NCBI GenBank assembly: GCA_905209725.1
Contig: CAJLTZ010000013.1
Span: 1-38,254, forward strand
Length of the DNA: 38,254 nucleotides
Origin: an uncultured Muribaculaceae bacterium
GTDB lineage: Bacteria; Bacteroidota; Bacteroidia; Bacteroidales; Muribaculaceae
Direction of reading: 5' to 3'
Shown: one piece after another, positions 1 through 11,408 of the stretch
Layout: every line of letters begins with the position of its first letter
Position numbering within the stretch: position 1 is the stretch's first letter
The notes under the pieces: generated by a model
Database searches by the model: none
The model's input: the letters and a program-made list of their open reading frames with translations, nothing else
What the model was told of the DNA's origin: nothing
Program-made: the position numbers and the translations under genes

Positions 1-32
1 ATGAGGCACATCTGCGACCCCTGCGTTAACAT
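1..32 (-). CDS. possible 5' end of a gene leaving the left edge
   Basis: On the minus strand an ATG at 32-30 opens a frame (MLTQGSQMCL) that stays open to the window edge; a second in-frame ATG lies at 11-9. A well-formed minus-strand promoter at 98-129 points at it and would give a leader of about 60 bases. Only ten codons are visible, so the family cannot be named and the call rests on the promoter. Confidence 0.25.
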   Translation of the reverse strand, partial: MLTQGSQMCL

Positions 33-97
33 TTTTTGTGGGATGGGGTCTTAATCGAATAAAAGATAGCGGGCACGGATGTGCTCGGGACAATATG

Positions 98-129
98 CAA
101 AGATAAGAAAAAATTGCCAATGCCCCAAA
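98..129 (-). promoter_or_regulatory. Bacteroidetes-type promoter, leftward
   Basis: Read on the minus strand, TTTG (129-126), 20 bases, then TATCTTTG (105-98) match the Bacteroides -33 TTTG and -7 TAnnTTTG elements. It would drive the gene that leaves the left edge. Confidence 0.5.
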
Positions 130-233
130 ATAATTTTCAACCCCATCTATAGGCCCCATACGCACTATTGGCCTTATCCGACCTATAATCTCATTTATCC
201 GATTCGTGAACATTATTTTTTTCTTCCCGAGGG

Positions 234-264
234 TTGCATATTGTTTGAAAAGTTGTTAAATTTG
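234..264 (+). promoter_or_regulatory. Bacteroidetes-type promoter, rightward
   Basis: TTG (234-236), 20 bases, TAAATTTG (257-264). Transcription would begin near 271. The first intact gene begins at 551, so the transcript would have a leader of about 280 bases that includes the decayed reading frame at 346-513. A second TAnnTTTG match (TATCTTTG, 480-487) is closer to the 551 start but lacks a -33 partner. Confidence 0.4.
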
Positions 265-345
265 CAGCGATTAATACCTGAGAAAAGAATTACCTTATAG
301 CACGACTGCAAACTACTAAAAGCGAATCCCCTGAAAAACTCACTC

Positions 346-513
346 ATGGACATCCGATTTCCTGTAGTTGCGTTTGCATTTTATTATAATGAATAAGGCA
401 TAGGCGATAAAGGCATCCCCTTTAGCCAACTCATGACGTGGTTTGCGCTGCAAGGCGTGAAAGTGCGCGATATGGGTATTATCTTTGGACAGAAATCAGA
501 TTATCTGAATTAG
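346..513 (+). pseudogene. short decayed coding remnant
   Basis: From ATG 346 the frame reads 16 codons to a TAA at 394-396, then continues in the same frame for 38 codons of protein-like sequence (for example FSQLMTWFALQGV and MGIIFGQKSDYLN) to TAG 511-513. This looks like the 3' part of a gene with an in-frame stop. I do not recognise the family. Such a short stretch could also be coincidental. Confidence 0.3.
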
Positions 514-550
514 TACACACTACAAAAACAACACATAACACAACACAACA

Positions 551-3190
551 ATGAAAAATCACTACAAGAAGTGGCTTGGCAAAGCCCTGTTGGCCCTGGC
601 GCTCATCGCCCCGGCTTTGGCAGCCTCAGCAGGTGCTCCATCAGACCTTTACATGTTTGGTGGTCCTGCCGGATGGGACAAAACAAGGTTGCTCCATTAT
701 TCAAGCAAAGATGGAAATGTCTTTAAGTTTGAGAATGTGACATTCTCGGGCGAATTGAATTTCCGTTTCAAAAGCAATCAGAATAATGATGATAGTGGTT
801 TTTATGGAACCACTGGAAATGATGGAGAAGCTGTTCTGGTTGGCACGGGAATGCAGATTGGGGATGGTCACTGGAACAACTGGAAAATGCCGGAGACCGG
901 TAAATATAACATCGAGGTTAATTTCGACACATGGAAGATGACCGCTACCAAGGTGGAAAATATCAAGTCTACTTTTGTGTTGAAAGCCTGGGATGAAAAT
1001 GGTGAGGCTCAAAGCATAGATTTTTCTACCACAGATTATAAAACGTACATTGCAACCTTTGATTTGCCAACTGATCAGAGATTCAAAATCGTTCGCGATG
1101 GTGGCACCTACTATTCCACAAGTGAGCAGTCTTTTGATAAACTAAGGGATGGAGTGACATATACCTTGCAAGATGGTAGTGACATTAAATTCACTAACCT
1201 CCAGAAAGATGTTACCATTACTCTTACATGGGATGGAGTCAACGCAAACGTGGTGTTCTCCGGTCTTGACAACACTGACAACACTGACAACACTGACATG
1301 TATCTGACGTATTCCCAGAACGGCCATAAGCAGAAAGTCAAGATGGAGAAGCTCGGTGACGTCTACTACATCCGCAACCACAACATGCCCAAGAACGGAA
1401 CAACCAATGAGATGTGCTTCTTCCAGTTCGAGGACAGCGACGGAAATACTTACTACACCACCAACAAGAACAGCAGCAACCAGGATGACAACTTCTGGTT
1501 TAACGACAGGGGCGCCCAGGACAAATGTGCTACCTCAGGCTCGAAAGCCTGGGCTGCAAACGGCGACAGAAACTGGAACATCACTATCAATCCCAAAACT
1601 ATGAAGGTCACCGCCGAACCCTACAACAGCGGTGAATACTATCTCGTGGGCGACTGCAACAAGTGGCTCAACGACGGCACATATACTCTTAACAATGAGG
1701 CCAAAACCACTGTCCCTTACGGATATGTTTCCTACAAGGATGGCAATAAGGTTCACGGCGACAAAGAGGACTGGAAGTTCGCTGCGTCAACATCTCAGAA
1801 ATATGCTGCCGCTGACGGGTGGCTTTCCCTCTCCGTTGAAAAAGTCTGGGGTCAGTTTACCATCTACAACGGACCCTTCAAAAACGAGGCCGCCACAGGC
1901 AAGGCCAATGTGGTCGACTGGTCGAATAATGTAAGAGGCCAGTGGTCGCACGTTGAGCCCCGCACCCTTAACGATGACGACAATCAGCCGGTTAACGCCC
2001 ACTACTTCAACAAGCCCCTTACGCAGGAGGCTGTGTTGGATCTGCGTCTCGGAGGCCGTGGCAACGCTTACATCGACCACAACTTCTATGACAACGCTAC
2101 CCTCTACTTCAACCCCATCCTCGGCCAGGTGGCTATTGAGGGCAATCCCCGCGACATCTACTTCTATTATCATCACAATGATGATACAGCATCTGAAAAC
2201 CTCACACTGCTGCTCAACAAGGAATCGATGAATACCACAAACTATTCAATCGGCGGCACAGAGTATAAAGAGGATGAAAGTCATAATCTCCATATTCCTC
2301 TGACGCTTGTAAATGAACCGCGTATTGATCCCGAGAGCGGAATCTACTACGATAATTACTGGACCTGCAAGATTCCTAACGGACTCGAACTCCCCGCAGG
2401 CCAGCTCTTCACAATCTCTGTGGAGAATGCCAAAGGCGTGGCAAGTACATACTGGGCTACAATCCAGGGTAAAAACGTGAAGATCCTTGACTCCGTGAAA
2501 GTATTCGTTGAGATTCCCTCCAACAATAAGAGCGATATCAAGAGCATCTCCTATCGTGTATATGGATATGCAAAGGATGGTGCAAGCGTGAAGGTGCTTG
2601 ACGGTGATACGGAAACAGCGGCTACCGCTCAGGATGAAACGGGCTGGATCACACTGGAAAAAGGTTCCTATGAATCTGCTCCTGAATTCGGCTCACTCAA
2701 GCACACATGGGTTTCCGATACCCCCAAAGCCTCCAATGCTCCACGCAAGGCTACTACACAGTCCGACCGCAAGATTGTGGCTTATGCACATCCGGAGAAG
2801 GAGGTTCATAGCGCCAACGCATTCAAGTTCGTTCAGTTCAAGATTGAATACAACAACTATGTAGTTCCCGATCCCGAGGAGGGTGAGAACGCAAACTATG
2901 GCGCAGTTACCCACTATGTGCCCGAGACATTCGTCACCGAGCGTCCTGAAAGAGACGCATACATGCAGGCTAACCAGAACGAGGAACCCAGTTGGGTGCT
3001 CTATGGCAACCACAAGGTTTATCGCGGTGCCGGCGTCACCACAGCTGTCAAGAACATTGAAGCTGAGGACGCAGAGAGCCTGAACGCTCCCGAGGAATAC
3101 TTCAACCTCCAGGGCATCCGCGTGGCTGAACCTACCCATGGCATATTCATCAAGCGCCAGGGCAAGAAAGTCACCAAAGTGATTCTCTAA
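551..3190 (+). CDS. secreted SusE/SusF-like starch-binding protein with C-terminal sorting tail
   Basis: The 879-residue protein starts with a signal peptide (KKWLGKALLALALIAPALA). It consists of repeated beta-rich modules like the SusE/SusF outer-membrane starch-binding domains: an N-terminal module (about 30-135), a second (135-240), a third beginning MYLTY (about 250-360) and one beginning YYLVGDCNKW (about 365-460), then less familiar beta domains. A tandem DNTDNTDNTD linker separates modules two and three. The last 30 residues (YFNLQGIRVAEP...GIFIKRQGKK) resemble the T9SS-type tail of the two amylases that follow. The inferred role is binding alpha-glucan outside the cell for those amylases. 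No SusC/SusD pair is in view and there is no lipobox cysteine, so surface attachment would rely on the C-terminal tail. Confidence 0.7.
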   Translation: MKNHYKKWLGKALLALALIAPALAASAGAPSDLYMFGGPAGWDKTRLLHYSSKDGNVFKFENVTFSGELNFRFKSNQNNDDSGFYGTTGNDGEAVLVGTGMQIGDGHWNNWKMPETGKYNIEVNFDTWKMTATKVENIKSTFVLKAWDENGEAQSIDFSTTDYKTYIATFDLPTDQRFKIVRDGGTYYSTSEQSFDKLRDGVTYTLQDGSDIKFTNLQKDVTITLTWDGVNANVVFSGLDNTDNTDNTDMYLTYSQNGHKQKVKMEKLGDVYYIRNHNMPKNGTTNEMCFFQFEDSDGNTYYTTNKNSSNQDDNFWFNDRGAQDKCATSGSKAWAANGDRNWNITINPKTMKVTAEPYNSGEYYLVGDCNKWLNDGTYTLNNEAKTTVPYGYVSYKDGNKVHGDKEDWKFAASTSQKYAAADGWLSLSVEKVWGQFTIYNGPFKNEAATGKANVVDWSNNVRGQWSHVEPRTLNDDDNQPVNAHYFNKPLTQEAVLDLRLGGRGNAYIDHNFYDNATLYFNPILGQVAIEGNPRDIYFYYHHNDDTASENLTLLLNKESMNTTNYSIGGTEYKEDESHNLHIPLTLVNEPRIDPESGIYYDNYWTCKIPNGLELPAGQLFTISVENAKGVASTYWATIQGKNVKILDSVKVFVEIPSNNKSDIKSISYRVYGYAKDGASVKVLDGDTETAATAQDETGWITLEKGSYESAPEFGSLKHTWVSDTPKASNAPRKATTQSDRKIVAYAHPEKEVHSANAFKFVQFKIEYNNYVVPDPEEGENANYGAVTHYVPETFVTERPERDAYMQANQNEEPSWVLYGNHKVYRGAGVTTAVKNIEAEDAESLNAPEEYFNLQGIRVAEPTHGIFIKRQGKKVTKVIL
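1268..1294 (+). repeat. three tandem copies of a 9-base coding repeat
   Basis: GACAACACT occurs three times in a row and encodes (DNT)3, an inter-domain linker of the starch-binding protein. In-frame copy-number change would only alter linker length. Confidence 0.8.
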
Positions 3191-3222
3191 TCGTTTATGA
3201 CAAATCATATCTGAATATAAAG

Positions 3223-3256
3223 AAAAAGGCCGGAGTCTTAATGCCCCGGCCTTTTT
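3223..3256 (+). terminator. rho-independent terminator after the starch-binding gene
   Basis: An 11-base perfect stem (3223-3233 with 3246-3256), loop of 12, 3' arm ending in TTTTT. An ATG at 3241 lies inside this hairpin, so the following amylase must start at 3298. Confidence 0.8.
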
Positions 3257-3297
3257 CAAAACTAACCGCATTCCAAGATTCGAAAATTTATTTTACC

Positions 3298-5154
3298 ATG
3301 ACATTCTCTGATTTCAAAAAGTTACTTCACGGCACAATGGCAACAGGTGCAGTCTGCGCCGCCACCATGATTCCCGTTTCGGCCTATGCCACGGGTTGGC
3401 CGGCCAACCACGAAGGCGTCATGCTCCAGGGATTCTGGTGGGACTCCTACAATGAGGGCACCTCCTGGAAAAACCTCGAGGCCAAGGCCGACGAATACTC
3501 CAAATACTTCAATCTCATCTGGGTGCCCAACTCCGCCAAGTCCACAGGCGGCAACGGCTATATGCCAATCTACTGGTTTACCAACCACAACACCGTGTTT
3601 GGCACAGAGAAGCAGCTCCGCTCCATGATTGCCACCTACAAGGAGAAAGGTGTGGGAATCATCGAGGACGTGGTGATCAATCATCGCTGCGGCGTGAGCA
3701 ACTGGACCAACTTCCCCGCAGAGAAATGGAACGGCCAGACCTGGCAGATTGGTCCCGAAGGCATCTGCTCCACCGACGAGGTGCGCAACGAGCAGGGACA
3801 GGCAAAGCCCACCGGCGCCCCCGACACAGGCGAGGATTTCAACGGCGCCCGCGACCTCGACCATACCAACGCCAACGTGCAGAACAACTGCAAGAACTAT
3901 TGCAAGTTCCTTATCGACGACATGGGCTATGCCGGTTTCCGCCTCGACATGGTGAAGGGATATGGCGGCCAGTATACGAAGATCTACAACCAGTATGCAA
4001 AACCCAAATATAGCGTAGGCGAATACTGGGACGGTTCCTACGATGCCCTTGCCGCCTGGATTGAGGCCACAGGCAAGGAAAGCGCCGCTTTCGACTTCGC
4101 CTTTAAATATCAGGTGAACAAATGCTTCAACGGCGGCAACCACAATTACACCGACCTCGTGTGGAAGGCAAACGGCACCACCGACCAGCCCGCCGGCCTT
4201 ATCCATTACGACTACCAGCAGTATGCCGTAACTTTCGTAGACAACCACGACACATATCGCGACGGCTCGAAGATGACAGGCGACGTGCTGCAGGCGAATG
4301 CCTTCCTGCTCTCCTCTCCCGGCACACCCTGCGTGTTCCTCCCTCACTACAACCAGTATACAAAGCAGATTCAGGCGATGATCGACGCCCGCAACGGCGT
4401 GGGAATCACCAACACCTCCGCAGTGAAAGTGCTGAAGGTAGACGGCAGTTGCTATGTGGCTGAAATCACAGGGAAGCGTGGCCACCTCTGGGTGAAACTC
4501 GGCAATTCGTCGCTCACCGCAGGCGCCGGTTTCACGAAGAAGGCATCCGGCAACGGCTATGAGATCTGGACCACAAGCGAAGGTGGGCAGAATCCAGACC
4601 CCGATCCCCAGCCAGTCGACGGCGATTATTACCTTATAGGCCATCTCGCTTCCGGCTCATGGAGCACCAGCGCTTCCCCGGCGTTCGCTAAGGAGGGGAA
4701 CGTATATTCCACCACCCAGAAGATTGTGGCCGGCGATGAGGGCGACTATGGCTATTTCTCCATCATCACCCACCTCGCCCCGAGTTGGGATGGTGACAAT
4801 TCCGCTCCAGGCGTCAACTCCTTCGACCGCTATGGAGCAACATCGAAGGATGCAGCCGTCACTCTCAATGCTCCCATGAGCGTGCAGAAATTCACGGCCA
4901 ACGTTGATGCCTCCTCGGCCAACAGCTGGAAAATTAACCCCGGCGAGTACAAATTCACCTTCGACCCCTCGAAGATGACGATGACAGTGTCTACCCCTAC
5001 GGGCATCGCAGTCCTCAATCCCGAGGATGGCAGCAATGCAGATTCAGCCCTTGTGAAATGGTATAATCTGCAGGGACAGCCCGTAGCAGAGCCCTGTCGC
5101 GGCGAAATCTACATCCGCGTGGAGGGAAGCAAAGCCCAAAAGCTAATCTACTAA
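3298..5154 (+). CDS. secreted GH13 alpha-amylase with C-terminal glucan-binding module and sorting tail
   Basis: Endo-acting alpha-1,4-glucan hydrolase. The start at 3298 gives a signal peptide (MTFSDFKKLLHG...SAYA); the upstream ATG at 3241 lies in the previous gene's terminator. All four GH13 conserved regions are visible: EDVVINHRCG, GFRLDMVKG with nucleophile D217, GEYWDG with acid/base E242, and FVDNHD with D318. The compact catalytic part (about 30-425) resembles plant-type alpha-amylases. From about 440, YYLIGHLASGSWST begins a SusE/F-like starch-binding module, and the protein ends in YNLQGQPVAEP...GEIYIRVEG. It sits between a starch-binding protein and a second GH13 enzyme, so the three probably form one starch-degradation cluster. 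A separate promoter was not found in the short gap after the terminator, so read-through is possible. Mature length 618 residues before processing. Confidence 0.9.
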   Translation: MTFSDFKKLLHGTMATGAVCAATMIPVSAYATGWPANHEGVMLQGFWWDSYNEGTSWKNLEAKADEYSKYFNLIWVPNSAKSTGGNGYMPIYWFTNHNTVFGTEKQLRSMIATYKEKGVGIIEDVVINHRCGVSNWTNFPAEKWNGQTWQIGPEGICSTDEVRNEQGQAKPTGAPDTGEDFNGARDLDHTNANVQNNCKNYCKFLIDDMGYAGFRLDMVKGYGGQYTKIYNQYAKPKYSVGEYWDGSYDALAAWIEATGKESAAFDFAFKYQVNKCFNGGNHNYTDLVWKANGTTDQPAGLIHYDYQQYAVTFVDNHDTYRDGSKMTGDVLQANAFLLSSPGTPCVFLPHYNQYTKQIQAMIDARNGVGITNTSAVKVLKVDGSCYVAEITGKRGHLWVKLGNSSLTAGAGFTKKASGNGYEIWTTSEGGQNPDPDPQPVDGDYYLIGHLASGSWSTSASPAFAKEGNVYSTTQKIVAGDEGDYGYFSIITHLAPSWDGDNSAPGVNSFDRYGATSKDAAVTLNAPMSVQKFTANVDASSANSWKINPGEYKFTFDPSKMTMTVSTPTGIAVLNPEDGSNADSALVKWYNLQGQPVAEPCRGEIYIRVEGSKAQKLIY

Positions 5155-5156
5155 AA

Positions 5157-5173
5157 CAGTCGCGGAGCGACTG
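5157..5173. repeat. hairpin just after the stop codon, copy 1
   Basis: CAGTCGC, loop GGA, GCGACTG forms a 7-base stem two bases after the amylase stop codon. The same element follows the next GH13 gene (7795-7809). It has no T-run, so it may stabilise or process the mRNA end rather than terminate it. Confidence 0.65.
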
Positions 5174-5228
5174 CACTATTATATATTGTTTGCATTTTTT
5201 AATCAATTAACCTACACATAATCCAAAG

Positions 5229-7793
5229 ATGAAAAAACTCAATGGACCAAGACTCCGTCCGGCTGTGATTGCCGCGGGGCTTGCCCTCTGTGCCGCATCC
5301 ACTTCAGCCCAGACCTTCAAATCGCCGCGAACCGACTTCCGCGACGAAACAATCTACTTCGCCATGACCACCCGTTTCTACGACGGCGACCACTCCAACA
5401 ACACCTATTGCTGGGATGGCAAACTCAACGTAAACGACCCCGAGTGGCGTGGCGACTTCAAGGGCCTTATCGCTAAACTCGATTACATCAAAGCCCTCGG
5501 TTTCACCACTGTCTGGATTACGCCCGTGGTGGAGAATGCCTCCGGTCTCGACTATCATGGCTACCACGCCTTCAACTTCCAGAAGGTCGACCCACGCTAT
5601 GAGAGCGAGGACTGCAAATTCCAGGACCTCATCGACGCAGCCCATGCCCGCGGCATGAAGATCATCCTCGACATCGTGCTCAACCATACCGGCAACTTCG
5701 GCGAGGAGAAACTCTGCCCGATGTTTGTGAAGGATTATTCACAGAACCTCGGCGACATCATCGCCTCGATGAAGCTCCACCCCAACACAGTGCTTCCCGC
5801 CGACTATGACCTCAATTGGCCCAACGCCCACGACTATCGCATCAACGCGATGAAAAATGAGAACGGCCAGAACAACGACAAGCACAACTACTACCACCAT
5901 GTGGGCACACAGTGGAACTGGGACGACTACTCCCGCTGGTATGGCCAGATTGCCGGCGACTGCGTGGACCTCAACACTGAGAATCCCGCTGTGAGCAATT
6001 ATCTTGTTGACTGCTACGGTAAGTTTATCAAGATGGGCGTGGATGGTTTCCGCATCGACACCTCCGGCCATATCTCGCGCCTCACTTTCAACAAGGCATT
6101 CATCCCGCAGTTCCTGAAACTCGCCGAGGAGAACAAGGCAGCGCGCAATGGCGGCGACTTCTTCATGTATGGCGAAGTGTGCGCCCGCGACCGTAACGTA
6201 ATCTATCGCGGTCACGACAACTGTTCTCCCTATTTCTACACATGGAAGGAGAGCAAGGACTATCCCTGGGACTATTCCGAAACAAGTTGGGACGACCAGG
6301 TGGTGGTGAACCACGACCGTGGCACCCACACCAACATCATCAGCCAGGACAAGCAGGGCGTGGACTATGGCAGCTCCGTGGCCGCCGAGTTCAATTCCAA
6401 GAACGCTTTCCTCAACGGCAACGAGTATCATAAGCCCGACATGTCGAAATATAGCGGATTCTCGGTGATCGACTTCCCGATGCACTGGAACTTCCGTTCC
6501 ACCCGTGAGGCATGGGGCGTGCGCAGCGGCGACAAATATTACAACGACGCCACATGGAACGTGACCTATGTCGACTCCCACGACTATGCCCCCGACGGCG
6601 CTCCCGAAAACCAGCGTTTCGCGCAAAGCCAGGGCACTTGGGCCAGCAACCTCGACCTGATGTTCACCTTCCGCGGCATCCCCTGCCTCTATTATGGCTC
6701 TGAGATTGAATTCAAGAAGGGCTGCACCATCGACAAGGGTGCCGACCTCGCCCTCAAGAACTCAGGCCGCGCCTATTTCGGCGGTTACATAGAGGGCAAT
6801 GTGAAGGTCACCGACTTCGCTGAATACACAGGGGCCAACGGCAACGTGGCCGCCACGCTTGCCCATCCCCTCGCACTCCATATCCAGCGCCTCAACAAGA
6901 TTCGCGCCGCAGTGCCCGCATTGCGCAAAGGCCAGTACAGCACCGACGGCTGCTCCGGAAAGGGTGTGGCCGCTTTCAAGCGCCGCTACACCGACGACTC
7001 CACCGACAGCTACTGCCTCGTGACAATCGGCGGAGACGCCACATTTTCCAAGGTGCTCAACGGCAATTACACCGATGTAATCACCGGCGATGTGCAGAAC
7101 GTGACCAACGGAACCCTCTCCGCATCATGCTCCGGAGAGGCCAATATGCGCATCTATGTGCTCTCCACCGACAAGACTCCCGCTCCCGGCAAGATTGGCG
7201 AGGATGGCAAATATCTCTATGCCTCCAGCCCTGTGAACGTGTCGGCCCCAGCCTACGATGGCAATCAGGAACCCGAGGACACCGAGACGCCGCGTCCCGG
7301 ACAGGGACCCGTCAATCCCGGCACAATCACACCCATCTGGCAACTTCAGGGCAAGCATGCCGTCTATTTCATTGACAATGAGACATCCAATCCCTGGAAC
7401 CGCGTGTATGTCTACACCTGGAATGATGCCGGCGTGGAGCATTGCGGCAAATGGTCGGGCGCTGCCATGACGCGCACCGAGATCGACGGCAAGGCTGCCT
7501 GGGGCTATGTGTTCCCCGACGACTGCACCATCAAGGAGGGCGACGGCATCATTTTCAACTGTCCCGGCACCGGCCAGACCGGCAACCTTGCCTTTGTGGA
7601 GCATGGTGTCTTCGACCGCACAGGAAGCAAGGGAGTCCTCTCCACAGTAGACATCGAAGGCATCCGTCCCGAAATCTTCAGCAACGCTGAAGTAAGATGG
7701 TATAATCTTCAGGGACAGCCCGTAGCAGAGCCCCAGCCTGGCGAAATCTACATCCGCGTCGCCGCCGGCCAAGCCCGCAAGGTAATCTACTAA
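5229..7793 (+). CDS. secreted multidomain GH13 amylase
   Basis: 854 residues with a signal peptide (PAVIAAGLALCAASTSAQ). The catalytic GH13 barrel follows directly: DETIYFAMTTRFYDGD marks the start, then DIVLNHTG, GVDGFRIDTS with nucleophile D277, MYGEV with acid/base E316, and VDSHD with D452. The enzyme is longer than a plain amylase because of insertions in the barrel (about 135-240 and 340-400), as in cell-surface amylases and neopullulanases of Bacteroidetes; exact specificity cannot be read from sequence. After the barrel and its C-domain there is a Pro/Glu-rich linker (about 675-695), then a beta module beginning near HAVYFIDNETSNPWNRVYVY, typical of starch-binding CBM26-like modules. 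The last 30 residues match the tail of the preceding amylase. It probably acts with the upstream starch-binding protein and amylase outside the cell. Confidence 0.88.
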   Translation: MKKLNGPRLRPAVIAAGLALCAASTSAQTFKSPRTDFRDETIYFAMTTRFYDGDHSNNTYCWDGKLNVNDPEWRGDFKGLIAKLDYIKALGFTTVWITPVVENASGLDYHGYHAFNFQKVDPRYESEDCKFQDLIDAAHARGMKIILDIVLNHTGNFGEEKLCPMFVKDYSQNLGDIIASMKLHPNTVLPADYDLNWPNAHDYRINAMKNENGQNNDKHNYYHHVGTQWNWDDYSRWYGQIAGDCVDLNTENPAVSNYLVDCYGKFIKMGVDGFRIDTSGHISRLTFNKAFIPQFLKLAEENKAARNGGDFFMYGEVCARDRNVIYRGHDNCSPYFYTWKESKDYPWDYSETSWDDQVVVNHDRGTHTNIISQDKQGVDYGSSVAAEFNSKNAFLNGNEYHKPDMSKYSGFSVIDFPMHWNFRSTREAWGVRSGDKYYNDATWNVTYVDSHDYAPDGAPENQRFAQSQGTWASNLDLMFTFRGIPCLYYGSEIEFKKGCTIDKGADLALKNSGRAYFGGYIEGNVKVTDFAEYTGANGNVAATLAHPLALHIQRLNKIRAAVPALRKGQYSTDGCSGKGVAAFKRRYTDDSTDSYCLVTIGGDATFSKVLNGNYTDVITGDVQNVTNGTLSASCSGEANMRIYVLSTDKTPAPGKIGEDGKYLYASSPVNVSAPAYDGNQEPEDTETPRPGQGPVNPGTITPIWQLQGKHAVYFIDNETSNPWNRVYVYTWNDAGVEHCGKWSGAAMTRTEIDGKAAWGYVFPDDCTIKEGDGIIFNCPGTGQTGNLAFVEHGVFDRTGSKGVLSTVDIEGIRPEIFSNAEVRWYNLQGQPVAEPQPGEIYIRVAAGQARKVIY

Positions 7794-7794
7794 C

Positions 7795-7809
7795 AGTCGC
7801 GGAGCGACT
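7795..7809. repeat. hairpin just after the stop codon, copy 2
   Basis: AGTCGC, loop GGA, GCGACT lies directly after the stop of the second GH13 gene and is the same element as at 5157-5173. Confidence 0.65.
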
Positions 7810-7824
7810 ATCCTATAAAAAATT

Positions 7825-7854
7825 AGGCCGCATCGTAATCTCTACGGGCGGCCT
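7825..7854. terminator. bidirectional terminator between the amylase gene and valS
   Basis: AGGCCGC (7825-7831) pairs with GCGGCCT (7848-7854). Minus-strand reading gives the stem followed by AATTTTTT, a good valS terminator; plus-strand reading gives only a weak T-tract. Confidence 0.6.
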
Positions 7855-7885
7855 TAAATATTATAAAACAAAAGTACCAGTCATT

Positions 7886-10513
<2,628 letters not shown>

Positions 10514-10562
10514 TTTATTAGAAGTATCGCTTATTTAAAGTGTCGCTAATAGATTCAACCTG

Positions 10563-10593
10563 CAAAGTTACAAAAATTCCATAAAATTCCAAA
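10563..10593 (-). promoter_or_regulatory. valS promoter
   Basis: On the minus strand TTTG (10593-10590), 19 bases, TAACTTTG (10570-10563): an exact match to the Bacteroides consensus, about 50 bases before the valS ATG. Confidence 0.7.
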
Positions 10594-10761
10594 GTTACTT
10601 CGCCGGATTCAAAAACACATCATCCTGCGCCTTAGTGACGCCGCTGCCACCTCTCCTATGACGCCATCACCGTCGCTCAAAATTCAAAATTAGATACAGC
10701 GTCGCTGCAAAAATCAAAATTAATCGAAGTGCTTTTTCTTGCAAATTTTCCCTGGCCTAAA

Positions 10762-10793
10762 TTTGCAAATACAATCTCATTGTTGTAAATTTG
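10762..10793 (+). promoter_or_regulatory. promoter of the small secreted protein gene
   Basis: TTTG (10762-10765), 20 bases, TAAATTTG (10786-10793). Start of transcription near 10800, 47 bases before the ATG at 10847. The rest of the 10514-10846 gap holds the divergent valS promoter and an imperfect direct repeat beginning CGTCGCT at 10671 and 10700. Confidence 0.65.
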
Positions 10794-10846
10794 TAAAATC
10801 TCCTCAATCTTATAACCATAACATTATTCATTCTAAAGAGTATTAT

Positions 10847-11371
10847 ATGAGAAAAATGATACTTCTGGCCGCCTTAATGTTCTCTGCGGGCGCGTTTTCG
10901 GCCTCAGTACTGCCTGCTTCCTTGACATCTGATACTTTGCAGGCGTCAAGCAACTCCGAGGAATTGTCTTCCGTCCGTGTAACTTTCGCCTCCGGAAATG
11001 TGGCTACTTACGACTTCTCCGGCAAACCGGAACTCCTCTTCACCGATGGCAAACTCACCGTGAAGAGCGGTGCCACCGAACTCCTCTCCCCCTGTGAACT
11101 TGACGGCGTGTCGATGATTGACTTCGTGTCAGGTCCGGTAGGCATCAACACCCCCGAGGCTGAGGCCCTCCTCAATTTCCGCTTCTCAGGCGATGCCGTA
11201 GTGGTCAGCAACATCCCCTCCGACAGTCAACTTGCTGTCTATACCCTCGATGGCAAGACCGTCTTCTCCGCCAAGGCTTCCGGTGAATATACCATCAGCA
11301 GCAGCGACCTTGCCGCGGGCGTCTATATCGTGCGCGTGAACGGTACGGCTACCCGCTTCATGATCCGCTGA
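10847..11371 (+). CDS. small secreted protein with T9SS-type C-terminal tail
   Basis: 174 residues. The start at 10847 is chosen because it opens a signal peptide (MRKMILLAALMFSAGAFSA) and lies downstream of the promoter; an earlier in-frame ATG at 10739 overlaps that promoter. The middle part is a short beta-rich region (VRVTFASGNVATYDFSGKP) of a type common in Bacteroidetes secreted proteins. The C-terminus is a classic type A sorting domain: VVVSNIPSDSQLAVYTLDGK through DLAAGVYIVRVNG to the final FMIR. Its function beyond secretion is unknown. It lies 37 bases upstream of another secreted protein gene, probably in one operon. Confidence 0.7.
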   Translation: MRKMILLAALMFSAGAFSASVLPASLTSDTLQASSNSEELSSVRVTFASGNVATYDFSGKPELLFTDGKLTVKSGATELLSPCELDGVSMIDFVSGPVGINTPEAEALLNFRFSGDAVVVSNIPSDSQLAVYTLDGKTVFSAKASGEYTISSSDLAAGVYIVRVNGTATRFMIR

Positions 11372-11408
11372 TAATCCTTGCAATCAACCAATGAACAAAC
11401 ACACAAAG

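Noticed and set aside
79..300. A 73-codon plus-strand open frame at the left edge
   Set aside because: AT-rich, no family-like pattern, and it overlaps two promoter elements.
3322..4644. A 440-codon minus-strand open frame opposite the first amylase
   Set aside because: It is the complement of a clear GH13 gene in high-GC DNA; its low-complexity Val/Ala/His-rich translation is not protein-like.
5739..6626. A 295-codon minus-strand open frame opposite the second amylase
   Set aside because: Same reason: antisense shadow of an intact GH13 gene.
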